Source of the DNA: Anaerolineae bacterium
GTDB taxonomy: Bacteria > Chloroflexota > Anaerolineae > B4-G1 > SLSP01
DNA: 12,837 nucleotides
NCBI GenBank assembly: GCA_016927095.1
Contig: JAFGNI010000264.1
Location: 1-12,837, forward strand
Reading direction: 5' to 3'
Shown here: positions 1-6,380 of the stretch, piece by piece
Layout of the letters: each line of letters begins with the position of its first letter
How positions within the stretch are numbered: position 1 is the first letter of the stretch
Notes under the pieces: generated by a model
What the model saw: the letters and a program-made list of their open reading frames with translations, nothing else
The model's database searches: none
What the model was told of the DNA's origin: nothing
Program-made: the position numbers and the translations under genes

Positions 1-18
1 GCTGTCCCAGCCCTTAGG

Positions 19-870
19 CTAGGCGCGACCCGCACTGCGGAAGATCTCGATCTTGTGCTCAACGACAGCCTGCATCGCATCGATGCAAGGCGCGAATACC
101 TTACGGGGATCGATCTCGTCAGGTTTCTCCTGCGTGAACTGCTGCATAGTCCGGATAAAAGCGTTCCGGACTTCGGTGTCGATGTTGATCTTGCAGATGC
201 CGTTCTTAACAGCCTCGGTGATCTGGTGATCGGGGATTCCCGACGCTCCATGAAGCACCAGAGGCACGGGAACACGGTCGCGAATGGCCCGCAACCGATC
301 GAAATCCAGTTTGGGCTCGCCCTTATAGAACCCGTGCGCATTCCCGATGGCGACGGCTAGGAAATCGAAACCGGCATCCTCGACAAACCGCACGCACTCA
401 TCAGGATCGCTCATAGCGGCTTCGCGCTCACTGACCACAACGTGCTCTTCTGCGCCGCCAATCCGGCCAATCTCAGCCTCGACAGGGACATCAATGCTGT
501 GGCAGGCCTCGACGACCTTGCGGACCTCGGCAACATTCTCGTCGTACGGCAACTTCGAGGCGTCGCGCATGATCGAGGTGAAACCAGCGCGCAGGGCCTG
601 CATCACGACCTCGAAGCTCGGGCCGTGATCCAGATGAATCGCCACGGGCACGGAGGCCAACTGGGCAGCCTTCGCTACGATCATCGGCAGGAACTCGACC
701 CCTGCATAGCGCATCGCACCTGAGGAGATCTGCACGAGAATCGGGGCACGCTTCGCCTCTGCCGCACGCAGAATCGCATGGGTGATCTCAAGGTTGTTCG
801 TGTTGAACGCACCGACGGCATAGCCGTTCTTCTGAGCATCCAACAGCAGTTCTTTGCTGGTGACTAACAT
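19..870 (-). CDS. fba: Class II fructose-bisphosphate aldolase
   Basis: This 283-residue protein is a zinc-dependent class II aldolase, which in glycolysis and gluconeogenesis interconverts fructose 1,6-bisphosphate with DHAP and glyceraldehyde 3-phosphate in the cytosol. The sequence shows the family landmarks in order: HLDHG at 79-83 (catalytic Asp81, zinc ligand His82), EAEIG at 131-135, GNAHG at 176-180 (zinc ligand His179), LHGASG at 206-211 (zinc ligand His207) and the phosphate-binding KINIDTEVR at 227-235. The length fits the short class IIB type. The ATG at 870 has AGGAGG at 875-880, four bases upstream, so the start is firm. The gene follows the LysM-PA14 gene on the same strand after 204 bases and has its own promoter. 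Tagatose-bisphosphate aldolases of the GatY/KbaY group share these motifs, so exact substrate specificity is inferred from the family. Confidence 0.93.
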   Translation of the reverse strand: MLVTSKELLLDAQKNGYAVGAFNTNNLEITHAILRAAEAKRAPILVQISSGAMRYAGVEFLPMIVAKAAQLASVPVAIHLDHGPSFEVVMQALRAGFTSIMRDASKLPYDENVAEVRKVVEACHSIDVPVEAEIGRIGGAEEHVVVSEREAAMSDPDECVRFVEDAGFDFLAVAIGNAHGFYKGEPKLDFDRLRAIRDRVPVPLVLHGASGIPDHQITEAVKNGICKINIDTEVRNAFIRTMQQFTQEKPDEIDPRKVFAPCIDAMQAVVEHKIEIFRSAGRA

Positions 871-1015
871 TCTGCCTCCTGAGCTGGGGTAAACGAAATC
901 CCGGGCTTCCTACGGCCCGCGGACTAACAGAGGAGCGCCGGCCGCTCGCATCAGATCATGCCTTTACCGCGGCGCCGGTCACGGACAGCCAGCGACCTCC
1001 TCAATCCGGTTGCTT

Positions 1016-1043
1016 ACTGTATTTGGTTTCCCGCAAATGTCAA
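1016..1043 (-). promoter_or_regulatory. Sigma70-like promoter of the aldolase gene
   Basis: Read on the minus strand, a perfect -35 TTGACA (1038-1043) is followed after 16 bases by a -10 TACAGT (1016-1021). Transcription would start near 1009, leaving a leader of about 138 bases before the aldolase ATG. The promoter lies only 31 bases past the LysM-PA14 stop codon. I see no clear terminator between them, so read-through from that gene may add to aldolase expression. The call rests on consensus match only. Confidence 0.6.
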
Positions 1044-1074
1044 CTTGGTGAGAATTGCGTTCCCCCAAGGCGTC

Positions 1075-2322
1075 TCAGCGGCGCTCCCACCAGACATAGA
1101 TGAGGGCGTTTCCGCCATCCTCGTAGTACTCTGCCCGCACCTCGTGGACGCCCGCCGTGACGTTCGCTTCACCGCAATAGGCTACACTGTTGGATGGATG
1201 CCATTCATCCAGCACTCTGACACCATCCAGATAGAGCCGCACTCCATCGTCGGACATCGCGCAGAAGGCATAGTTGTCACTGAAGAAATCGGCGCGGCGG
1301 GTCCACCGGACGCTGAAGTTGTCGGCTCCGACACCTCCGATAGGCGCGCCACCACCCCATTCGAAGCCGATCGCCCCATCCCATCGCGTGGCAGCAGGAC
1401 TGCCGCTGAGGTTGCGATTACTGAAGTACTCGCCATACCACGCGGAGGTCACACTAGGCGGAGCAGGGGTCGCCGTCGGCGCGGGTACCGGCGTCATAAC
1501 GGGGGTTGCACCTAGTCGCGAGAAGGAGAACTGAATGGTGGCGACGCCCGAGGTCTCGAAGTAGTCGACGGTCACCACGTGACTCCCTGGCGCAACCGCG
1601 AAATCGACCCAATACTCTGTCTCGGGCTGGACGCGCCACGCATCCAGGACCAGGTTCTGGTCAACCCAGACGCGCACGCCATCATCTGACCGCGCCTTGA
1701 AGCGGTAAAGACCTCCGATGAAGCTGAAGGTCCGCGTCCAGTGGGCGGAGAAGTTATCCGCACCGACGCGGCTGTCCGGCCCACCGTAGCCCCAATGGAA
1801 GTTGATCGACGCATCGGTGCGTACGACGGTAGCGCCTCCGGTTGGATTCGTGCCAACGTAGTACTCCCCCAGCCATCCGCTCACTGGCTTCGGGGTCGGC
1901 GCCACGGTAGGTGCAGGCTTTGGTGGCGGGGCGGGCGCGGCACCTGGGATAACCAGGTACTGGCCAACATAGATGCGGTTCAGATTGTAGATCCCATTTG
2001 CCTGCGCCAGCGCCCAGACGGTGACCCCGTGACGGCTGGCGATACTGTACAGCGTATCACCGGCCCTCACGATGTAGCCACGCCCGGGCATGTAGCTCCC
2101 CGTAGCCGGTATCACCAGCCGTTGCCCAACGTAGATGAAGCTCGGATTAACAATGCCGTTGGCACGGGCCAATGCCCACATATCCACACCGTACCAGCGC
2201 GCGATACCGGTGAGTGTCTGTCCGGGCTGAACCACGTGAACGGTCTCCGTGGAGGCTAAGGCCGGGCGGGAAATTGCGAGAGCCGCGACAAGCAGCAGGA
2301 CGCATAGTAGAACCCTCTTCAT
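1075..2322 (-). CDS. Secreted protein with two LysM and two PA14 domains
   Basis: This 415-residue protein starts with a signal peptide (basic MKR, hydrophobic 4-17, likely cleavage after ALA around 23). LysM 1 spans about 27-72 and LysM 2 about 82-126; both show the family patterns of GQTL or GDTL, A-x-ANGI and IYVGQ-x-LVIP. A Pro-rich linker (127-147) leads to PA14 domain 1 (about 149-270). A Pro/Thr linker (271-290) leads to PA14 domain 2 (about 293-413). The PA14 copies share GADNFS, a W-T-R motif and SDDGVR, so they are an internal duplication. Only copy 2 has cysteines (Cys354, Cys383), which could form a disulfide outside the cell. LysM binds GlcNAc-type glycans and PA14 is often carbohydrate-binding, so a wall-attached glycan binder or adhesin is likely. 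No enzymatic domain or LPXTG signal is visible. The ATG has AGGAGG seven bases upstream (2330-2335). Confidence 0.88.
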   Translation of the reverse strand: MKRVLLCVLLLVAALAISRPALASTETVHVVQPGQTLTGIARWYGVDMWALARANGIVNPSFIYVGQRLVIPATGSYMPGRGYIVRAGDTLYSIASRHGVTVWALAQANGIYNLNRIYVGQYLVIPGAAPAPPPKPAPTVAPTPKPVSGWLGEYYVGTNPTGGATVVRTDASINFHWGYGGPDSRVGADNFSAHWTRTFSFIGGLYRFKARSDDGVRVWVDQNLVLDAWRVQPETEYWVDFAVAPGSHVVTVDYFETSGVATIQFSFSRLGATPVMTPVPAPTATPAPPSVTSAWYGEYFSNRNLSGSPAATRWDGAIGFEWGGGAPIGGVGADNFSVRWTRRADFFSDNYAFCAMSDDGVRLYLDGVRVLDEWHPSNSVAYCGEANVTAGVHEVRAEYYEDGGNALIYVWWERR

Positions 2323-2428
2323 CAGGGCACCTCCTTCTGATCTCTAGTTGGAACCCTATCCGCCTCGATCTGGGGTGAGGCCGAACCTATGGTAGAAGCG
2401 TCAACCACAAGCAAGCGGACCTACATCC

Positions 2429-2457
2429 ATAATATAGGCGAAACCTAGTACGGTCAA
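2429..2457 (-). promoter_or_regulatory. Leftward promoter of the LysM-PA14 gene
   Basis: On the minus strand, TTGACC (2452-2457) is separated by 17 bases from TATTAT (2429-2434), a near-consensus sigma70-type promoter. Transcription would start near 2422, about 100 bases before the LysM-PA14 ATG. Its -35 box forms the left arm of the palindrome at 2450-2492, so a protein bound there would be expected to affect this promoter. Confidence 0.65.
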
Positions 2458-2492
2458 GTCGTCTTGAGATGCGTGCTCAAGAGCTTGACCGT
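2450..2492. promoter_or_regulatory. Palindromic operator-like element between divergent promoters
   Basis: ACGGTCAAG (2450-2458) and CTTGACCGT (2484-2492) are a perfect 9-base inverted repeat with 25 bases between the arms. Inside lie CTTGAG (2463-2468) and CTCAAG (2476-2481). Together there are four half-sites: TCAAG at 2454, CTTGA at 2463, TCAAG at 2477 and CTTGA at 2484. They form two adjacent small palindromes with 4- and 2-base centres. The outer arms contain the -35 boxes of both divergent promoters. The element is not inside either predicted transcript, so it would act as DNA. It looks like a binding site for a dimeric or tetrameric regulator; the regulator is unknown. Part of the symmetry is expected, because both -35 boxes are TTGACC. 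Confidence 0.45.
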
Positions 2493-2513
2493 GCGATCGA
2501 GTCACTGTATCCT
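2485..2513 (+). promoter_or_regulatory. Rightward distal promoter of the ychF operon (P1)
   Basis: TTGACC (2485-2490), a 17-base spacer and TATCCT (2508-2513) fit a sigma70-type promoter reading towards ychF, with a start near 2520 and a leader of about 125 bases. Its -35 box is the right arm of the palindrome. No coding region or clear RNA structure was recognised between this start and the second promoter. An AGGAGG at 2560-2565 leads only to a tiny TTG-initiated frame that stops after four codons. Confidence 0.45.
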
Positions 2514-2588
2514 GGGATTGCGGTCTGTGAGAACGCCGACAGTCCTGCATCTGAGCGCTAGGAGGTCTCCAAGGCATTTGCTGCGTGG

Positions 2589-2616
2589 TTGACCAAATCA
2601 CTAGCTGCGGTACACT
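2589..2616 (+). promoter_or_regulatory. Rightward proximal promoter of the ychF operon (P2)
   Basis: TTGACC (2589-2594), a 16-base spacer and TACACT (2611-2616) form a second sigma70-type promoter close to the gene. Transcription would start near 2623, giving a leader of about 23 bases. The leader carries the ribosome binding site AGGAGG (2629-2634), 11 bases before the ATG. Having P1 and P2 in tandem suggests one regulated and one constitutive input, but this is inference. Confidence 0.55.
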
Positions 2617-2645
2617 ACGAGAAGTTAGAGGAGGGTTAAAGGCTC

Positions 2646-3728
2646 ATGGAACTGGGCATAATCGGTCTACCAACCAGTGGCAAGACTACCATCTTCAATG
2701 CACTCGCGCGCGCTGAGCGCCCCACTGCCGCCGCCTCTACCGGGAAGCTGGAGTTGGTGAGCGGGGTTGTCGATGTCCCCGACGTACGAATCGATCGTCT
2801 GAGCGAGATGTACGCCCCTCGCAAGACCACTTACGCGAAGGTTACCTACACCGATATTGCCGGGCTGGACCAAGACCTGGGCAAAAAAGGGCTCAGTGGC
2901 GAGCTTCGCAACAAGATTGGCCCTATGGAGGCTTTTGTCCACGTCGTACGAGCCTTTGAGAATGAGCACGTGCCCCACATCTTGGGTAGCGTCGATCCTC
3001 AACGCGATCTGGACCGCCTTGAGGGCGAGCTTATGCTAGCCGACATGCTTGCCGTCGAGACGCAGCTTGACCGTACCCAAGAGCGACTGGACAAAGGCGC
3101 TCGTGGGCCCGAGCGACAGAAGCTCGAGGAGGATCTTGCGCTCTTTCAGAGACTCTCAGCAACCCTGGCCACCGGCGAACCTCTGCGCGATATGGCGCTC
3201 ACGTCCGAGGAGCTCCGGCGACTAAGGGGTTTCTGCTTGTTGACACTGAAGCCGGTCCTTATTCTCGTCAACACCGGCGATGAGCAGGACGTGGGCGCAA
3301 AACCGGTAACCTTCGAGCACCAACGCAGTGAGGTCCTAGCACTTCACGGACAGATAGAGATGGAGTTGAGCCGGCTCTCTCAAGAGGAAGTGCGCGCCTT
3401 TATGGATGAGTTTGGTATTCAGGAGCTGGCGCTCAACCGCGTCATCCAGGCATCCTATGCGCTCATCGGCTTACACTCGTTCTTCACCGTAGGCGAAGAT
3501 GAAGTACGTGCGTGGAACCTTCCCGTAGGGGGAACAGCGCTGGAGGCAGCCGGTACCATCCACACCGATCTAGCGAAGGGCTTCATCAGAGCCGAGGTCG
3601 TTGCCTATGATGATCTGATCGAAGCAGGCAGCATGGCTGCGGCGCGCAAAGCCGCCAAGGTTCATCTCGAGGGCAAGGATTATGTCGTGCAGGACGGAGA
3701 CGTCCTGCACATCCGCTTCTCCGTCTAG
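2646..3728 (+). CDS. ychF: YchF/OLA1-like nucleotide-binding GTPase family protein
   Basis: This 360-residue cytosolic protein belongs to the YchF/OLA1 group of translation-factor-class P-loop NTPases, which usually prefer ATP and associate with ribosomes. The sequence shows a P-loop GLPTSGKTT (7-15), a G3 motif DIAGL (70-74), the family stretch GSVDPQRDL (114-122), a helical insert of about 125-195, and a G4-like NTGDE (209-213). The C-terminal TGS-like YchF domain (about 275-360) contains EVRAW, IHTD-x3-GFIRAEV and LEGKDYVVQDGD. It is a divergent member. The P-loop has TS in place of the usual NV, the switch II region is shorter than in E. coli YchF, and the only cysteine is Cys197. The ATG is preceded by AGGAGG at 2629-2634. 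It heads a likely operon with the histidine kinase, which starts 40 bases downstream. Confidence 0.88.
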   Translation: MELGIIGLPTSGKTTIFNALARAERPTAAASTGKLELVSGVVDVPDVRIDRLSEMYAPRKTTYAKVTYTDIAGLDQDLGKKGLSGELRNKIGPMEAFVHVVRAFENEHVPHILGSVDPQRDLDRLEGELMLADMLAVETQLDRTQERLDKGARGPERQKLEEDLALFQRLSATLATGEPLRDMALTSEELRRLRGFCLLTLKPVLILVNTGDEQDVGAKPVTFEHQRSEVLALHGQIEMELSRLSQEEVRAFMDEFGIQELALNRVIQASYALIGLHSFFTVGEDEVRAWNLPVGGTALEAAGTIHTDLAKGFIRAEVVAYDDLIEAGSMAAARKAAKVHLEGKDYVVQDGDVLHIRFSV

Positions 3729-3768
3729 ATACGACGCTTTGCGCGATCAACAGGGAATAAGGCTCTCT

Positions 3769-5565
3769 ATGCGGGACTCAGAGCAGAAGATCGAGTGGCT
3801 CTTCATCAACCTGCGCTGGTTTCTGCTGGTCGCTGTGGCCAGCGTAATCGGGCTGGATGTTGCCTTGCGTGACAGCTCCTTTCCCACGTCGGCCCTCACG
3901 CTGATCCTTGTCGGTAGTGTGGCCAACTTGATAGCGTTGATCATGCACCTGCAGAACGCTAGCAACCCTGCGATGCAGAATCTAATGCTGGCCCAGGACA
4001 TCTTGATCTCTGTTGGCTTCATCTTGACGTCTCAGGATCTCAGGAACCAGCTCCTCTTCATTTCACTTGTCCCCATTACAGCCGCCGCGCTCCGCGTCTC
4101 CTGGGCTTCCAGCACCCTGGTTACCTTCATCGTGGTTCTGATCTACTGGGCCATCGCCTGGTTCGACCTAGGTCTCTCGTTCAGCGCGGGCTTTCTCGAA
4201 GCGGTCACGCAGATGCTGTTGCCAATGATCAACGGCGCGGTCTTGATCATTGCCGGTCTGGCCATCAGCCAGATTGGCACACGCATCAAACAGGCCATGA
4301 TCGCCGAGAGAGAAGAACGGGAACGCCGGTCGCATCAAGCGCTACAAATGGCTCACCGCCGGGCCAGCCTGATCTTTGACCTCGCCGGGACACTGAGCGC
4401 TACGCTCAACTACGAGCGGGTCCTTGAGACCGCGCTTGACATCAGCCATGCCGGCCTGATGGAGTTCTTCGACGGGTCGCACGAGATCTCGCAGGTTGGT
4501 ATGATCCTGCTGTTCGGAATAGACGAGTCGCTCTACGTCGCGAAGGCCCACGGCGCATCCGTAAGTGAGGAGCAGATGCGCTTCTCGGCCAAGCATGGCA
4601 TTCTCGGTCGCGCGATCCAGAGCGCGGAGCCCGTGGTGACCGGCGACCCCTCCACAGATCCGGAGCTCAGCCGGATCCACAAGATGAATGAATGCCAGCA
4701 AGCCATCGCGGTCCCCCTCCGGGCTGGATACGATAGCTACGGCTTGCTAGTCTTGGGTAGCTCAGAACCCGACCTCTACACCAATGATTTCCAGGATCTC
4801 CTGACGGCTATCTGCAACCAAGCCGTGCTCGCCCTCCAGAACGCACGCCTCTATGAGAACTTGATGGACGAGAAGGACCGGCTTGTCAACGTGGAGGAAG
4901 ACGCCCGGAAGAAACTCGCCCGCAACCTGCACGATGGTCCAACTCAGACGATTGCTGCTATTGCGATGCGTCTGAACTACATACGGCTCTTGGTGGATCA
5001 GAGTCCGGCCGAGGCGCGCCAGGAGATCGAGCAGTTGGAGAGTCTGGCGCGGCGCACCACGAAAGAGATCCGTCAGATGCTCTTCACGCTGCGGCCCCTC
5101 ATTCTCGAGTCCCAAGGCCTGGTAGCAGCGCTGGAACAGCTCCGTCAGAAGTTCCAAGAGACCTCTACGGTGAAGCTGCATCTCGAAGCGGACCGTGTCG
5201 TGGACCGTTTGCTGACGAAGGACACGAAAGGCTCGGTCTTCTACATCGTTGAGGAAGCGACGAACAACGCCCGCAAACATGCAGAGGCCAACAACATCTG
5301 GATCCGCCTCTTCCAGCGGGGTATGCACGTCGTGGCAGAGGTCGAGGATGATGGCAAGGGCTTCGACGTGGTGACGATGGAAGCCAACTACGCTAACCGC
5401 AACAGTCTCGGGATCATCAACCTCCGGGAACGCGCCACCCTAGTAAAAGGCAAAACCGTCATCAACTCCGCACCTGGCAAGGGGACTAAGGTTGTGGTGA
5501 CCGTGCCCGTGAACGTCCCTGAGCCCGAGGGTGAGACACAGACCGCAGAGCAGCCAGAGGCCTGA
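3769..5565 (+). CDS. Membrane sensor histidine kinase with GAF domain (NarL/DegS type)
   Basis: This 598-residue kinase has about six membrane helices (roughly 14-32, 41-61, 72-88, 95-110, 114-133, 147-168), then a short coiled coil (175-200). A GAF domain (about 205-360) carries the family-like GILGRAIQSAEP. The HisKA_3 dimerisation helix has the phosphoacceptor His388 in RNLHDGPTQ. The HATPase domain has an N box around EEATNNARKHA (495-505), DDGKGF (527-532) and GIINLRERA (548-556). The tail is acidic. It should autophosphorylate His388 and signal to a LuxR/NarL-type response regulator; none is in this window, so it is an orphan here. The ligand of the GAF or membrane part is unknown. I chose ATG 3769 because an in-frame ATG at 3682 would overlap ychF by 47 bases. 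The ribosome binding site is weak (AAGG at 3759-3762). The next gene follows after 2 bases. Confidence 0.9.
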   Translation: MRDSEQKIEWLFINLRWFLLVAVASVIGLDVALRDSSFPTSALTLILVGSVANLIALIMHLQNASNPAMQNLMLAQDILISVGFILTSQDLRNQLLFISLVPITAAALRVSWASSTLVTFIVVLIYWAIAWFDLGLSFSAGFLEAVTQMLLPMINGAVLIIAGLAISQIGTRIKQAMIAEREERERRSHQALQMAHRRASLIFDLAGTLSATLNYERVLETALDISHAGLMEFFDGSHEISQVGMILLFGIDESLYVAKAHGASVSEEQMRFSAKHGILGRAIQSAEPVVTGDPSTDPELSRIHKMNECQQAIAVPLRAGYDSYGLLVLGSSEPDLYTNDFQDLLTAICNQAVLALQNARLYENLMDEKDRLVNVEEDARKKLARNLHDGPTQTIAAIAMRLNYIRLLVDQSPAEARQEIEQLESLARRTTKEIRQMLFTLRPLILESQGLVAALEQLRQKFQETSTVKLHLEADRVVDRLLTKDTKGSVFYIVEEATNNARKHAEANNIWIRLFQRGMHVVAEVEDDGKGFDVVTMEANYANRNSLGIINLRERATLVKGKTVINSAPGKGTKVVVTVPVNVPEPEGETQTAEQPEA

Positions 5566-5567
5566 GG

Positions 5568-6380
5568 ATGGACAGCATCAGGTTGGGACGCTGGGACTGG
5601 CTCCTGCTCTCTGTTGCTATCGCGACGCTTAGCGGGCTACTGCACTGGCTGGTCCACCACCTAGCCACATCGTATTCGGCGAACCCTGCACGTGGTGCGC
5701 ACTGGCGCGGGATACTCCACATCATCGAATCCCCGTGGTTTCTTCAGCCGCTCCAGCTGGTCTACGCCATCGGCCTCCCCGCAGTGGCCTTCCTCTGGCA
5801 GGGCGCGTTGACGTCGCGCGGCTTGGGGCTCAAACCCCTCCCCTTTGGCCCTGATGCGGAAGCTGTCGACTGGGCCCAAGCCACGATCGGCCCCGCTGGA
5901 GGAACTACCAGCTGGACTGACGACGTTGGCTGGTTCTCCCTGATATTGGTTGCCACCGCCGTCGTCGTAGCCCTCGGCATTTGGCGAGCCGGCAACGGCA
6001 CTGCCCTAGCCTCACGTGGGCATCGCAGTCTGAGCCAGGCCGCTATCGACGCGGTCGTCTATGAGATTCACTGGGCCTTCTACAGAGAACCCTTCGTCGT
6101 GACGTGGGGCGTCGCGCTGGGGAGTTGGCTGGGAGCTGTGCCAGCTCTGGTGGAGGGCACGGTGAACCTGATGTTCTGGGAGCGCCTACGTGCTGGGGAT
6201 CGCGACTACGTGCGTGCAATGTTGATTCGCGGCGGCCTGCTTGTCGCCAGTTCGCAGCTGTTCCTGAAAACCCAGAACCTCTGGTTGGCCATCATCATGG
6301 ACCTTCTAGTTGGGTGGCTACTACTCAGAAGGCGAGAGCCTCAGTCGGTGTCCAGGGCAGCGATCACCACAATCCGGTGA
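5568..6380 (+). CDS. Multi-pass membrane protein of unknown function
   Basis: I do not recognise this 270-residue protein. Hydrophobic segments lie at about 11-29, 60-78, 121-139, 175-198 and 222-252, so about five helices are likely, ending in a basic RRR. Some features faintly recall CPBP/Abi-type membrane proteases: YEIHWAFYREPF (165-176) where a Glu-rich motif would lie, and TQNLWLAIIMD (235-245) near the C-terminus. However, the paired glutamates and the histidines that define that family are not convincingly present, so an inactive or unrelated protein is just as possible. The ATG lies two bases after the kinase stop, with the stop region (TGAGG) acting as a close ribosome binding site. 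Translational coupling is therefore likely, and the protein may assist or be controlled by the kinase. Its last 40 bases overlap the convergent sortase gene. Confidence 0.7.
   Translation: MDSIRLGRWDWLLLSVAIATLSGLLHWLVHHLATSYSANPARGAHWRGILHIIESPWFLQPLQLVYAIGLPAVAFLWQGALTSRGLGLKPLPFGPDAEAVDWAQATIGPAGGTTSWTDDVGWFSLILVATAVVVALGIWRAGNGTALASRGHRSLSQAAIDAVVYEIHWAFYREPFVVTWGVALGSWLGAVPALVEGTVNLMFWERLRAGDRDYVRAMLIRGGLLVASSQLFLKTQNLWLAIIMDLLVGWLLLRRREPQSVSRAAITTIR

Noticed and set aside
902..919. CGGGC/GCCCG stem in the aldolase leader as a terminator or riboswitch
   Set aside because: There are only five pairs with an eight-base loop, no U-tract, and no match to a known leader RNA.
958..1515. Plus-strand 185-codon open frame
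   Set aside because: It lies antisense to the well-supported PA14 domain 2 coding region, has an Arg-rich unrecognisable product, and lacks a ribosome binding site.
2320..2340. LysM-PA14 protein as substrate of the sortase in this window
   Set aside because: Its C-terminus ends in WWERR, with no LPXTG-like motif, hydrophobic helix or charged sorting tail.
2401..2601. Minus-strand 66-codon open frame in the divergent intergenic region
   Set aside because: It covers the predicted leftward promoter and palindrome, has no recognisable domain, and would need transcription from inside the opposing promoter P2.
3682..3768. Upstream ATG extension of the histidine kinase
   Set aside because: It would overlap ychF by 47 bases and add a Ser/Thr-rich segment with no similarity to the family. 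The protein naturally begins just before the first membrane helix at ATG 3769.
4762..5328. Minus-strand 188-codon open frame
   Set aside because: It is antisense to the kinase GAF/HisKA/HATPase region, whose motifs are unmistakable. Open antisense frames are common in GC-rich DNA.
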